Assembly (NCBI RefSeq): GCF_050589605.1
Contig: NZ_JBNGOO010000003.1
Reading direction: 5' to 3' (one strand)
From: Granulosicoccus sp947495035
Lineage (GTDB): Bacteria; Pseudomonadota; Gammaproteobacteria; Granulosicoccales; Granulosicoccaceae
Length of the DNA: 64,000 nucleotides
In this document: positions 20,007-29,070 of the stretch, piece after piece
Numbering within the stretch: the first letter of the stretch is position 1
How the letters are laid out: each line of letters opens with the position of its first letter
The notes under the pieces: generated by a model
The model's input: only the letters and a program-made list of their open reading frames with translations
Told to the model about the DNA's origin: nothing
The model's database searches: none
Made by a program: the position numbers and the translations under genes

Positions 20007-21310
20007 TCATCTCCACCGGCGTCGCCTGTCTGACACTGCTGACCGGCTTCATTGTCCTGGTCATCGCTCGCGTGCCCGTTGCCTTTGCACTGGGTATCGC
20101 CACCATTCCTCTGGTGGCTCTGGACATACGCTTGACCCCGTTCCTCATCATGGACCGGATGCTCAACTCCTATACCTCATTCATCCTGCTGGCCGTGCCC
20201 TTCTTCCTGCTGGCTGCCAATCTGATGAACAGCGGCAAGATCACCGATCGCCTGATTGGTCTGGCAACCGTCCTGACAGGCTGGCTCCCCGGTGGACTGG
20301 GGCATGTCAATGTAGCCGTATCCATGCTGTTTGCCGGCATCTCCGGTTCATCCACTGCCGATGCGGCGGGTTGCGGCAAGATCCTGATCCCGGCCATGAC
20401 TCGAGAAGGCTATGACCCGCGTTTTTCGGTCGCCATCACGGCCTGCTCATCGGTCATGGGCGTCATCATCCCTCCCAGCATCCTGATGATCGTCTGGGGA
20501 GGCGTCATGTCGATTTCAGTCGGCTCGCTGTTTCTGGCAGGTGCCATACCCGGACTGCTGATCGCCCTGGCGCTGATGGCCACCGTGTACGGATACGCCG
20601 TCGTCTACGGTTACCCCACCGTTGGCAAACCGTCGCTGGCCGAATTCTGGAAAGCCTTCAAGGGAGCAGGACTGGCTCTGCTGACACCGATATTCGTCAT
20701 CGGCGGCATCGTCGGCGGCATCGTCACGCCCACCGAGAGCGCCATCATTGCAGCATTCTATTCCCTGTTTCTCGGCACTGTGGTGTACCGCACCATCAAT
20801 TTCCGGGACGCCATCGGCATCCTGTACGAAACCGGCCGATTCGCCTCGATTTCCCTGTTTGCCATCGGCACCGCATCGGTCTTCGGCTGGATGCTGGCCT
20901 TCTACAATGTACCGCGCCTGATGGTCGGCGTCATGACCGGACTGGAGATGGGGCAGTTCGGCACATCACTGGTCATCGCCGGTTTCTTTCTGCTGTTCGG
21001 CCTGTTCATCGATGCCATTCCGGCCATCATCATTCTCGGTACAGTGCTCTACCCGGTGGCATCGGCCGCAGACATCCACCCCGTGGTCTTTGCCATCATC
21101 GGCATCGTGTCTCTCTCGTTCGGACTGGTCACTCCCCCTTATGGTCTGTGCCTGCTGATATCGGCTTCCATCGCCCGAGTCAATGTCGTCACAGTACTGC
21201 GTGATGTCGCCATCATTCTCACGCCGATGCTGCTGATTCTGTTGCTGATCATCCTGTTTCCGGAAATCGTGTTGTGGCTGCCACAACAGCTGATGCCCGG
21301 GTTCAAATGA
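20003..21310 (+). CDS. dctM: TRAP transporter large permease subunit (DctM family)
   Basis: Large sodium-coupled permease of the TRAP complex, 435 residues, with about 12 hydrophobic helices. Typical DctM segments include PFFLLAANLMNSG, the ISGSSTADAAGCGKILIPAM loop, IIPPSILMIVWGG and FGLVTPPYGLCL. The start is the ATG overlapping the dctQ stop. An upstream in-frame Met (19562) lies inside dctQ and is not used. Confidence 0.92.
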   Translation: MIISTGVACLTLLTGFIVLVIARVPVAFALGIATIPLVALDIRLTPFLIMDRMLNSYTSFILLAVPFFLLAANLMNSGKITDRLIGLATVLTGWLPGGLGHVNVAVSMLFAGISGSSTADAAGCGKILIPAMTREGYDPRFSVAITACSSVMGVIIPPSILMIVWGGVMSISVGSLFLAGAIPGLLIALALMATVYGYAVVYGYPTVGKPSLAEFWKAFKGAGLALLTPIFVIGGIVGGIVTPTESAIIAAFYSLFLGTVVYRTINFRDAIGILYETGRFASISLFAIGTASVFGWMLAFYNVPRLMVGVMTGLEMGQFGTSLVIAGFFLLFGLFIDAIPAIIILGTVLYPVASAADIHPVVFAIIGIVSLSFGLVTPPYGLCLLISASIARVNVVTVLRDVAIILTPMLLILLLIILFPEIVLWLPQQLMPGFK

Positions 21311-21403
21311 GTGACACCATTGAACTCTGACTGACACCCGGGAGTCGGTGGCCGGAGTCCTGCGCGACAGAATCTGCCGTGGCGCGCTAGAATCCGCTGC
21401 ATC

Positions 21404-22567
21404 ATGAACAGACAACGCTTCAATCCGAACGTCCATGCACTGGGCGTTCCTCCCATTCCCCGCATTCAGAGAGCCGCGCGTGACTTTGCCGGCCCGCGGG
21501 AGGATCTCATCGATCTGTCACAGGCAGTACCCGGTTATCCGCCTCCCGATTCTCTGCTGCAGGCTCTCGGTCAGGCCGCCAGCGATCCTGCCTGTCTGGG
21601 CTACGGCCCCATCGAAGGTGAGGCAGGCTTCCGAGCGGCATATGCAGCCGACCTGGTGCGCACGCATGGCGGCACGGTGTCCTCTGACAACATCCTGATC
21701 ACTTCAGGCTGCAATCAGGCTTTCGTGACGGCCGCCCTGACGGTGGCAGCGCCCGGGGAGTCAGTGCTGATGATCAATCCATGGTATTTCAACCATCAAT
21801 CGACGCTGGCCATGTTCGGCATCGACACGGCACACGTCACCGTCGATGCCAGTACCGGCTTCCTGCCTGATCCCGACAAGGTGGCGGCAGCCATCAGTCC
21901 CGAGGTGCGCGCGCTGGCCATCGTCACCCCGAACAATCCCACGGGGGCCGTTTACCCAGCCACGCTGATTCGTGCGCTGTACGAGCTGTGCGCGTCACGC
22001 GGTATCTGGCTGATTCTCGATGAGACCTATCAGGATTTTCTTCCCACAGCACACGGTCCGGCACACGACCTGTTCGATGACGGTCCTGCCGAATTCCTGA
22101 TCGGATTGTCCAGCTTTTCAAAATCCTTCTGTGTCCCGGGACACCGACTCGGCGCCGTGGTGGCCGATCTGCCGGTCATCGAGCAGATGGGCAAGATCAT
22201 GGACAATCTGCAGATCTGCGCGCCTCGTGCTCCACAGGTGGCTCTGGCCCACTGCCTGCCGACACTCGATGACTGGCGCGCCGGGAATCGTGACGAAATC
22301 AACCGACGCGCCAATGCCTTGCGGCAATCCCTTGCATCATTGCCGGCATGGCGTATCGATGCCATTGGTGCCTACTTCGCCTATGTGCGACACCCCTGGC
22401 CAGAGGCATCATCCGTCGATGTCGCTGAACGTCTGGCCCGGGAGCTCGGCATGGTTGCATTGCCCGGAGCCTTCTTCGGCCAGGGTCAGGACCAGTATCT
22501 GAGAATAGCCTTTGCCAATGTCACGATCGAGCGCATGGAGCACCTGACGACACGGCTGACATCCTGA
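21404..22567 (+). CDS. PLP-dependent aminotransferase, class I/II fold
   Basis: Cytoplasmic fold-type I aminotransferase of 387 residues, full family length. Visible motifs are NNPTGAVY (substrate and phosphate region), DETYQDF (the Asp that binds the pyridine nitrogen), SSFSKSFCVPGHRLG with the Schiff-base lysine in SKS, and a C-terminal YLRIAFAN arginine that would bind the substrate carboxylate. It follows the TRAP genes after about 90 bases on the same strand and may process what they import. It is not of the DegT/LegC type used in nonulosonate synthesis, although that cluster lies downstream. Confidence 0.82.
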   Translation: MNRQRFNPNVHALGVPPIPRIQRAARDFAGPREDLIDLSQAVPGYPPPDSLLQALGQAASDPACLGYGPIEGEAGFRAAYAADLVRTHGGTVSSDNILITSGCNQAFVTAALTVAAPGESVLMINPWYFNHQSTLAMFGIDTAHVTVDASTGFLPDPDKVAAAISPEVRALAIVTPNNPTGAVYPATLIRALYELCASRGIWLILDETYQDFLPTAHGPAHDLFDDGPAEFLIGLSSFSKSFCVPGHRLGAVVADLPVIEQMGKIMDNLQICAPRAPQVALAHCLPTLDDWRAGNRDEINRRANALRQSLASLPAWRIDAIGAYFAYVRHPWPEASSVDVAERLARELGMVALPGAFFGQGQDQYLRIAFANVTIERMEHLTTRLTS

Positions 22568-22719
22568 GACAGGCAGCGCTCGAGGCACAGGCCTGACAGC
22601 CGGAACCATGCGATCGGGCGCCATGCCCGGCCTGAATGGCAGAGCCGCCCTCATCGGGACTGATACTTGCAGCAGTCTCTGATCAAGGCCGGCTCCGGTA
22701 TCAATCCGTGAGCTGCTGC

Positions 22720-23391
22720 ATGCTCACCAGGGAGCCGTCGGATTTGCACGCGGAACGTGATGTCACTTTGTCGATCATCGGCGCCGGGGGCCATGCACGC
22801 GTGGTTGCCGACGCTGCCGAGGCCTCTGGCCACTGGCATCGCATCCAGCTCTACGACGACACCTACCCGGAGGAGATCGACAGTGGTGGCTGGCCGATTG
22901 TCGGCACACTCGATTGTCTGCTTCAGCAGACTCCCGCTACCACGCATCAGCTCATCATCGCCAGCGGTGACAATCAGCGACGCCACAGCTTGCAGTCGCA
23001 ACTGCAAGAGGCTCACTGGCCGATGGCAACCGTGATACACCCTTCTGCCATGATCAGTGCACGCAGTCAGCTGGGCGCAGGCAGTGCCGTGCTGGCCGGT
23101 GCCATCATCAACCCGGGCTGTCGTATCGGCAGTGCTTCCATCATCAACTCCGGTGCCATTGTCGAGCATGATTGCCAACTCGGCCATGCGGTTCACATCA
23201 GTCCCGGCGCCGTGCTGTCAGGCAAGGTCATGGTAGGCAATCTGAGCTGGATCGGTGCCGCGGCGGTAATCATCCAGAGCCTGCAGGTCGGGGAACAGTC
23301 GGTCATCGGGGCCGGCTCCACCGTCATCCACGACCTACCCAATCATTGCGTGGCAGTCGGCAGCCCTGCGCGAATCATCAGACAATCGTAA
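22720..23391 (+). CDS. NeuD/PglD-type sugar O/N-acyltransferase (LegH-like candidate)
   Basis: Predicted acetyl-CoA-dependent acyltransferase. An N-terminal Rossmann-like part starts with SIIGAGGHARVVADAAEASG. It is followed by left-handed beta-helix hexapeptide repeats (LGAGSAVLAGAIINPGCRIG, then IVEHDCQLGHAVHISPGAVL with the catalytic-type His). In legionaminic acid synthesis this family N-acetylates the 4-amino sugar (LegH/PglD); in sialic acid loci it O-acetylates (NeuD). It is convergent with legF. The start is uncertain: ATG 22720 is the nearest upstream Met, an in-frame ATG at 22636 would add 28 non-conserved residues, and neither has a clear ribosome site. Confidence 0.8.
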   Translation: MLTREPSDLHAERDVTLSIIGAGGHARVVADAAEASGHWHRIQLYDDTYPEEIDSGGWPIVGTLDCLLQQTPATTHQLIIASGDNQRRHSLQSQLQEAHWPMATVIHPSAMISARSQLGAGSAVLAGAIINPGCRIGSASIINSGAIVEHDCQLGHAVHISPGAVLSGKVMVGNLSWIGAAAVIIQSLQVGEQSVIGAGSTVIHDLPNHCVAVGSPARIIRQS

Positions 23392-23422
23392 GCCCGGAGT
23401 GAACCCCGCGGCGGCGCCGGTA

Positions 23423-24121
23423 TCAGGCCGCCAGGAGGGTCGGCTCCGCCAACAGCCATTCGCAGATCTTCAGATCCAGAGCCGTATCGATATCGGTGGA
23501 TCTCTCTGCACTCATTTCATAGGCCAGCGTGCCCGGACCACTCAACGTTCCCTGTTCCAGCAATGCGTCGATCCTCGCCACGTAGATGGCTCCATTGGGT
23601 GCGTAGACCGGGCTCAATGATTGCCGATCCGTCTCCATTCGAGCCTCCTCATAGCGCTGCAGGTAGCCCTCGTCCGATTGTCGAAACAGCCAGTTCGGGT
23701 GCTGCTTGGCCCGCGTCACACTGATACAGAAATCCGCGCCGCGTCCGACCATCAGGCTGATGGCACTGTCCAGATCGGCAGCCGTACGCAAGGGACTGGT
23801 GGGTTGCAGCAGTGCCACGTAATCATAGTCTGGCACCATCTGGCAGGCATGCAGCAGAGGTGCAATGCCGGGAGTATCATCCATGGCCAGCGCCGCCGGT
23901 CTCAGGAATGGGACATCAGCGCCCCAGAGTTCCGCCGTATCGGCAATCTCCCGACTGTCGGTACTGACAATCACTCTGTCCACATGATCCGACTGGCGAG
24001 CGGCATCGATGCTCCAGGCGATCAGCGGTCTGCCTGCCAGCTCTGCAACATTCTTGCCCGGCAGGCCCTTGCTGTTGGCTCTGGCCGGAATCACTGCCAG
24101 TACTGCGTGATTGCTGATCAT
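23423..24121 (-). CDS. legF: CMP-nonulosonic acid cytidylyltransferase (LegF/NeuA family)
   Basis: Activates the nonulosonic acid with CTP to the CMP-sugar used by glycosyltransferases. It has 232 residues, with the family signature AVIPARANSKGLPGKNV at the N-terminus, then IVSTDSREIADTAELWGADV and LLQPTSPLRT. ATG 24121 (MISNHAVLAVIPARANSKG) is chosen because the signature starts 11 residues later; the open frame goes on upstream to 24310 without family similarity. Whether the sugar is legionaminic or neuraminic acid cannot be decided from this gene alone; ptmE nearby favours legionaminic acid. Confidence 0.85.
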   Translation of the reverse strand: MISNHAVLAVIPARANSKGLPGKNVAELAGRPLIAWSIDAARQSDHVDRVIVSTDSREIADTAELWGADVPFLRPAALAMDDTPGIAPLLHACQMVPDYDYVALLQPTSPLRTAADLDSAISLMVGRGADFCISVTRAKQHPNWLFRQSDEGYLQRYEEARMETDRQSLSPVYAPNGAIYVARIDALLEQGTLSGPGTLAYEMSAERSTDIDTALDLKICEWLLAEPTLLAA

Positions 24122-24312
24122 GTTGACGATGGCATCATAACGAAGCTCTCTTCTGCTCCCGGTTAACACTTGCCGACGCCGACAGCCTGCCATTGGCAAG
24201 ATTACTGTAGCACCTAGCCAACTACGAAACCGAGTCCGGTTGCGACGGTAAGCAAGCCGACGTTGTGCCTGACAGCAAAGCAAGACGCTTACCAGATTGG
24301 AGGAACCCACAC

Positions 24313-26802
24313 TTGAATTATTGCTTTGAAAAGAATGATTGGGGAGACCGATTCATTCCCGAGCTCAACCGCACCAGTCTCGCCCAGCAAAGCGCCTCGC
24401 AGTTCTACGACAAGGAGCTTGACTTCGATCCTTGCGCCGAGAACACACTCACCATCGTCATCGGCAGCGACTCCGGCCTGCTGTTCAAATACCTGCTGGG
24501 CAAATCCGTTCCCGATGGTTCCAGGATCGTTCTGCTCGAACCCGGCGAGGTCTTCGAGGCCATCGACCAGGAATGCCGGGAATGGCTCGCCGGGCAAGAC
24601 TGCAGACATCATTCATCGGCGGTCAGCCTGATCGATGCTGCCGACCTGGATACCAGCGTATTCAACAATGAGGATACGGCCTGGTTTCTGGCCGGCAAGG
24701 TCGAGCTGGTCCAATCCCGATGTGCGATCAGCGACTACCTCAACATCTACTACCCACTGTACCGCCAGACTCGTCAGGCAAGAGGCGACAGAGAGCACGC
24801 CATCTACAACAGCTATGCCGTCAAGCGATTCATCGATCAGCAGATGGCCAATTGCGTGGACAATCAGGTGGCCCTTCATGAGGATCAGGAGTTCGGCAAG
24901 GGCCGGGTGGCTCTGGTCATGGGCGGTGGTCCTTCACTGGACCAGCACCTGGACTGGATCATCGAAAACCGGTCTCGACTCTTCATACTTGCGGTGTCCA
25001 GACTGTGTGGCAAACTCACGGAAATGAACCTCATGCCCGATCTCGTGGTCAGCATGGATCCCTCGCCCCTGACGTATGCGGCAGCCAAGCGTGGTACCCA
25101 ATGGCAGGGCGTGCCACTGGTACACAGTTATCACGTCGCTCACATGCTGCCCAAGCAATGGCTGGGCCCGCGGTTCCATCTCGGCAGCCGCTACCCCTGG
25201 GGGACATCCCTGCCCAACTCTGACAGAATCATCGAGAACTCCGGCCCCACCGTCGGACATGCCGCGACGGTCGTGGCCGCCGGGCTTGGCTTTTCCACCA
25301 TACTGCTCAGTGGCGTCGATCTGTGCATGAACACCGCTGGTGATTCCCATACGCAGGGCACGCCTGAAGCCGAGCTTCTGAAACTGCCCGGCAACTACGA
25401 TGTACAGGTGAGCACCTATGCCGGAAACCGGGCTGGCACCTCACTCGACTTCTATCGCGGCATTCAGTCCCTGGAAAAGATCGGAAAGAGAATCAATCAG
25501 CACGCAGACGTGCTGTTCAATCTGAACATACATGCCACTGCGATTTCCTCGATCAAGCATATCGATTGCCATGACGTGGAACTTCCCGACGCACGACCGG
25601 TACTGGACTGCAGTCGAACCACACAACCCACACTCGAACAACTGCGTGAACTGCGGCAACAACTGTCTGGGTTCAGTCGGGAATTCCGGCAGATCGGTTC
25701 CGTGTGCAGCAAGGCACAGCACTGCATCGACCAGATCTACGGCAAGGGCGGAAAACCGCCGAAACCTGCCTACCACAAGCGGTTGGATGCGCTTGAAAAC
25801 CGCTTGATGAAGATCTCCCCTCCTGCTCTGTCAGCCATCCGATACTACATGGGTCCCGAATACGGCAAACTGCGCAAGCCCAGCGGTTTTTCACGCATGC
25901 TGGAAGAGGACATGGAGAAATGGGCCCGCGAATACTACGAAATAACCGACGAGGGCAGCCGCTACTACCAGAAGGCGCTGGAGAACGCCCAGAAGCTGAT
26001 CAGACTGCGCGAGGCCGAACTCTCCGATACGCCGGATATCGAATACCTTCTGCAGGCCTGGGAAGAACAGGAAACACCCGGCCGTGTCATGATGTTCCTT
26101 GATCGCCTACTGGCATCAGCTACCGCGGAACAACAAGCCCTGTTGCACAAGGCCAGCGAGAGCTTTCTGCAATCACTGCATGAAAAGGAAAAACAACACG
26201 ACGCAAGAATCGTGTCCAACTACGGCACTGTGCGCAAGACCATGCAGTCACTGCGCTATCTGCGCAACCAGAACTGCATCAACGACCTGCAGACCTACAG
26301 CAGAAAGCTGCAGGATCTCGAATGGCCTTATGGCACCATATCGACATTCATCAACGGCAGTATTGCCGAGCTGAACGATGACGAGGACGAAGCAATCAGT
26401 CAATACGGACGCGTCATCGATGACTGCGCGGAGCAACTGGGCAGTGGCCAGGAGAGCCTCGACTCCATCGGTGCCCTGATCGAGGATTCACTGACTCGAC
26501 TGACGCAGATCTACATCAAGAGACAGGACGGTGAGTCTGCCTGCAGCACCCTGGGCATGTTGTGCGAGGTCACGCCCCACTACATACCGTCCTATGCGAA
26601 CCTGCTGAACATGATGGGCAATTACGAATCTTCCGTCGAGTTGCTGACCATCTACCTGGAGAATTTCAGCAACGACTGGCGAGCAGCCCGACAGCTGGCG
26701 CAGATCCACGAAAAGGCGGGAAACCGCGAGGCCCAGTCTCTGGCGACCGGACTTGCCGACTCCATCCGCAAGTCGACCATTGAAACGACAAAGGCGGCCT
26801 GA
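24313..26802 (+). CDS. Maf-type motility-associated glycosyltransferase (DUF115 core) with a TPR-like C-terminus
   Basis: Predicted transferase that puts nonulosonic acid onto flagellin or another acceptor. It has 829 residues. The DUF115/Maf core includes VALVMGGGPSLDQHLDWI, PDLVVSMDPSP and LLSGVDLCM. A Lys/Glu-rich helical middle follows, and residues about 640-829 look like tetratricopeptide helices (for example SYANLLNMMGNYESSVELLT). The start is TTG 24313: GGAGG at 24299-24303 leaves a nine-base spacer. A GTG at 24265 in the same frame lacks a ribosome site. It lies between legF and ptmE and is convergent with ptmE. It is longer than many Maf proteins, because of the C-terminal helical part. 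Confidence 0.82.
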   Translation: MNYCFEKNDWGDRFIPELNRTSLAQQSASQFYDKELDFDPCAENTLTIVIGSDSGLLFKYLLGKSVPDGSRIVLLEPGEVFEAIDQECREWLAGQDCRHHSSAVSLIDAADLDTSVFNNEDTAWFLAGKVELVQSRCAISDYLNIYYPLYRQTRQARGDREHAIYNSYAVKRFIDQQMANCVDNQVALHEDQEFGKGRVALVMGGGPSLDQHLDWIIENRSRLFILAVSRLCGKLTEMNLMPDLVVSMDPSPLTYAAAKRGTQWQGVPLVHSYHVAHMLPKQWLGPRFHLGSRYPWGTSLPNSDRIIENSGPTVGHAATVVAAGLGFSTILLSGVDLCMNTAGDSHTQGTPEAELLKLPGNYDVQVSTYAGNRAGTSLDFYRGIQSLEKIGKRINQHADVLFNLNIHATAISSIKHIDCHDVELPDARPVLDCSRTTQPTLEQLRELRQQLSGFSREFRQIGSVCSKAQHCIDQIYGKGGKPPKPAYHKRLDALENRLMKISPPALSAIRYYMGPEYGKLRKPSGFSRMLEEDMEKWAREYYEITDEGSRYYQKALENAQKLIRLREAELSDTPDIEYLLQAWEEQETPGRVMMFLDRLLASATAEQQALLHKASESFLQSLHEKEKQHDARIVSNYGTVRKTMQSLRYLRNQNCINDLQTYSRKLQDLEWPYGTISTFINGSIAELNDDEDEAISQYGRVIDDCAEQLGSGQESLDSIGALIEDSLTRLTQIYIKRQDGESACSTLGMLCEVTPHYIPSYANLLNMMGNYESSVELLTIYLENFSNDWRAARQLAQIHEKAGNREAQSLATGLADSIRKSTIETTKAA

Positions 26803-26836
26803 GCCGCCCTTGTCATTCATCGGACTGGCGGCTTCG

Positions 26837-26864
26837 CCGGAGCAGTGGCCAGGCCCTGCTCCGG
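26837..26864. terminator. Bidirectional hairpin between the convergent maf and ptmE genes
   Basis: CCGGAGCAG (26837-26845) and CTGCTCCGG (26856-26864) form a 9-bp GC-rich stem with a ten-base loop, in the 81-bp gap where both genes end. No long T-run is present. Confidence 0.6.
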
Positions 26865-26883
26865 CTGATCCGCTGGCCGGCTG

Positions 26884-27927
26884 TCAGGTGCCGGTCATCT
26901 TCAGGGCTTCCTGATACTCATTGATTCTGCCGATGTCACGCCATTGCTCGTGTATCGGGAACATACTGACGCCACGTTGACTGGCAATGCATTCCTGCAG
27001 AAAATCCGGCATGTCGATGTATCCGCGTCCACGAATCGCATCGATTGCCGCCGGCTCCAGAACGTACATGCCGGCACTGACGAAATACTTGAATACCGGC
27101 TTCTCGGTAATCGATGCAATACGGGTACCGTCAGCTTCGACGACGCCGAACGGCACCTGATAGTCATACTCCTTGACGCATACGGTTGCCAGGGCTCCCT
27201 GCTCATTGTGAAAATTCAACAGTGCATCCAGGTCCACTGACGTGATGAGATCACCGTTGATCACGATGATGGGCAGATCCGGCAGATTGTTCGGCAGCAG
27301 CCCGATGGCACCCGCCGTCCCCAGGGGTTCGGATTCATGGGCATACTGGATGTCGACGCCCCAGGGCGAACCATCCCTGAAATGCTCCCTGAGCATTTCC
27401 GCCTTGTAGTGTGTCGATACCACGAAATTGCAGAAACCGGCATCGATGCAGCGTTCCAGTATGACTTCCAGAATCGGCTTGTCGCCCATGGGCAACAGTG
27501 GCTTGGGAATGTTGTCCGTCAGAGGGCGCAGGCGTTTGCCAAATCCACCCGCCATCAGCAACACCGGATTGGCGTGCTTCGGTTCGAACATCTGCTCCTG
27601 CAGCATCTTCATGTCGACAATGCGCGAGGACTGATCGATCACCGGCATGTGCAACAGTTTCTTGCGCTTCATCTTCAGGAAGATCTCACCACGGCTCGCC
27701 TCTGTACCCACTGTTTCGGGGGAGTCGTTCATGATTTCCATGACTGAGGTTTCCACTCCCTGGCGTTTCAGCAACGCCCTGCGGATATCGCCATCGGTGA
27801 TGGTGCCCACAAGACGTCCGAGATCATCCACCACCAGCGCAATGCGGACCGCCTCGCGATCCAGTGTCTCGATTGCCGCCTGCATGTCGGCGGTTACCGG
27901 CAATTTCACCTTTCGCCAGTCATACAT
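26884..27927 (-). CDS. ptmE: CBS-domain nucleotidyltransferase, PtmE-like
   Basis: Two CBS domains (residues about 1-120) precede a sugar-phosphate nucleotidyltransferase domain with LLMAGGFGKRLRPLT, PKPLLPMGDKP and the metal Asp in VINGDLIT. In Campylobacter the PtmE protein makes GDP-glucosamine or GDP-GlcNAc for the GDP branch of legionaminic acid synthesis. Here the gene follows legI in the same run, which supports that role. The start at ATG 27927 (MYDWRKV) leaves nine bases after GAGGGG; an ATG at 27936 touches that site directly and is less likely. Confidence 0.82.
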   Translation of the reverse strand: MYDWRKVKLPVTADMQAAIETLDREAVRIALVVDDLGRLVGTITDGDIRRALLKRQGVETSVMEIMNDSPETVGTEASRGEIFLKMKRKKLLHMPVIDQSSRIVDMKMLQEQMFEPKHANPVLLMAGGFGKRLRPLTDNIPKPLLPMGDKPILEVILERCIDAGFCNFVVSTHYKAEMLREHFRDGSPWGVDIQYAHESEPLGTAGAIGLLPNNLPDLPIIVINGDLITSVDLDALLNFHNEQGALATVCVKEYDYQVPFGVVEADGTRIASITEKPVFKYFVSAGMYVLEPAAIDAIRGRGYIDMPDFLQECIASQRGVSMFPIHEQWRDIGRINEYQEALKMTGT

Positions 27928-27993
27928 GGCATTCATCCCCTCTGTCGTTTCCCGGAACGCTACACCTGTGTTTTGCAGTCTTCATTCCGCTCG

Positions 27994-29070
27994 TCATTCT
28001 TGAATCAAGTCATCGGTTCGGTAGTCCCGGTCGCTTGTTCTACCCAGATACGACCAGTACGCTTCCGGCGGCACTCCACTACCGGGCCTCTTCATACTCA
28101 AGTTGCGTTCCGTAAATACCTCGCCTGCCCGTATGTCACGGCTGGCAACCAGGCTTTTGCGTACCAGTTCAATGTTCCTGCTCTCGGCTTCGCCCGGGCG
28201 CTTCTCACCATCACCCAGGGTCTGCAGAATATCTGCAATTCCCGACACCATCGATGTCAACTCGACCGGGTTCAGCGACATGGAGTGGTCGGGTCCAGGC
28301 AGGGACTTGTCCAGCGTGAAGTGCTTTTCGATGACACAGGCACCCAGCGCAGCCGCCACCACCGGGACGGTGATACCTGTCGTATGATCCGAATAGCCCA
28401 CTGGCAACCGGAAGGTGTTCTGCAGGGTGGCCATGGCACGCAGGTTGATCTGGTTCAGCGGCGCCGGGTATTCGGTCGTACAATGCAACAATGTCACCCT
28501 GTCCTGCAGAGACCCCGTTTCCATTGCACGCAGAAACGCAGCCCGGAACTGCTCCTTGCCGGGCCGCTCCCCGACTTCGCGAGCTGTCTCCATACCATGG
28601 GCGATGACACCCAGAGCAGCTTCGATCTCCTCGAGTGTTGCCATGCCGGTGGAGACGATCAACTGATCGGCAAGCCTGGCATGAGCCAGCAGCAGCGGCA
28701 TATTGGTCAATTCGCCCGATGCAATCTTGAACGTGCGCAAGCCGATTTCATCATGCAGGAAATTCAGGCTGACCTCTTCGAAGGCGGTCGACAGGAATTC
28801 GATACCCGTCGCCGCACAATGCTCAGCCAGTTGGCAGAAGCTCTCCTGGGACAGCTCCAGTTTCCGGATCATGGCCAGCTGCGACTCCTCACCGGCCGTT
28901 GCCAGTTTCTGATAGCCGGCCTTGTCGGCAGAGGAAGTTGCCAGCAATTCGGCTCTGAATGTCTGGAACTTCACCGCATGCGCACCCGCCTCGCAGGCCG
29001 CATCCACCAGTGCAATTGCCCGATCGATGTCGCCATTGTGATTGACTCCGGCTTCGGCAATGATCTTCAC
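27994..29070 (-). CDS. legI: N-acetylneuraminate/legionaminate synthase (NeuB/LegI family)
   Basis: Condenses phosphoenolpyruvate with a 6-carbon amino sugar to make the nonulosonic acid. It has 358 residues. The TIM-barrel NeuB domain has EAGVNHNGD at the N-terminus, AVKFQTFRAE, KIASGELTN, the metal-ligand region GYSDHTTG, and IEKHFTLDKSLPGPDHSMSL. A C-terminal SAF/antifreeze-like domain (residues about 290-350) follows. The start is GTG 29070 with GAGGAGG just upstream, and the legG stop overlaps it (GTGA), so the two are coupled. Confidence 0.9.
   Translation of the reverse strand: MKIIAEAGVNHNGDIDRAIALVDAACEAGAHAVKFQTFRAELLATSSADKAGYQKLATAGEESQLAMIRKLELSQESFCQLAEHCAATGIEFLSTAFEEVSLNFLHDEIGLRTFKIASGELTNMPLLLAHARLADQLIVSTGMATLEEIEAALGVIAHGMETAREVGERPGKEQFRAAFLRAMETGSLQDRVTLLHCTTEYPAPLNQINLRAMATLQNTFRLPVGYSDHTTGITVPVVAAALGACVIEKHFTLDKSLPGPDHSMSLNPVELTSMVSGIADILQTLGDGEKRPGEAESRNIELVRKSLVASRDIRAGEVFTERNLSMKRPGSGVPPEAYWSYLGRTSDRDYRTDDLIQE

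Noticed and set aside
23399..23620. Small plus-strand frame (73 aa) after the acyltransferase
   Set aside because: It covers the 3-prime end of legF on the other strand and has no features of its own.
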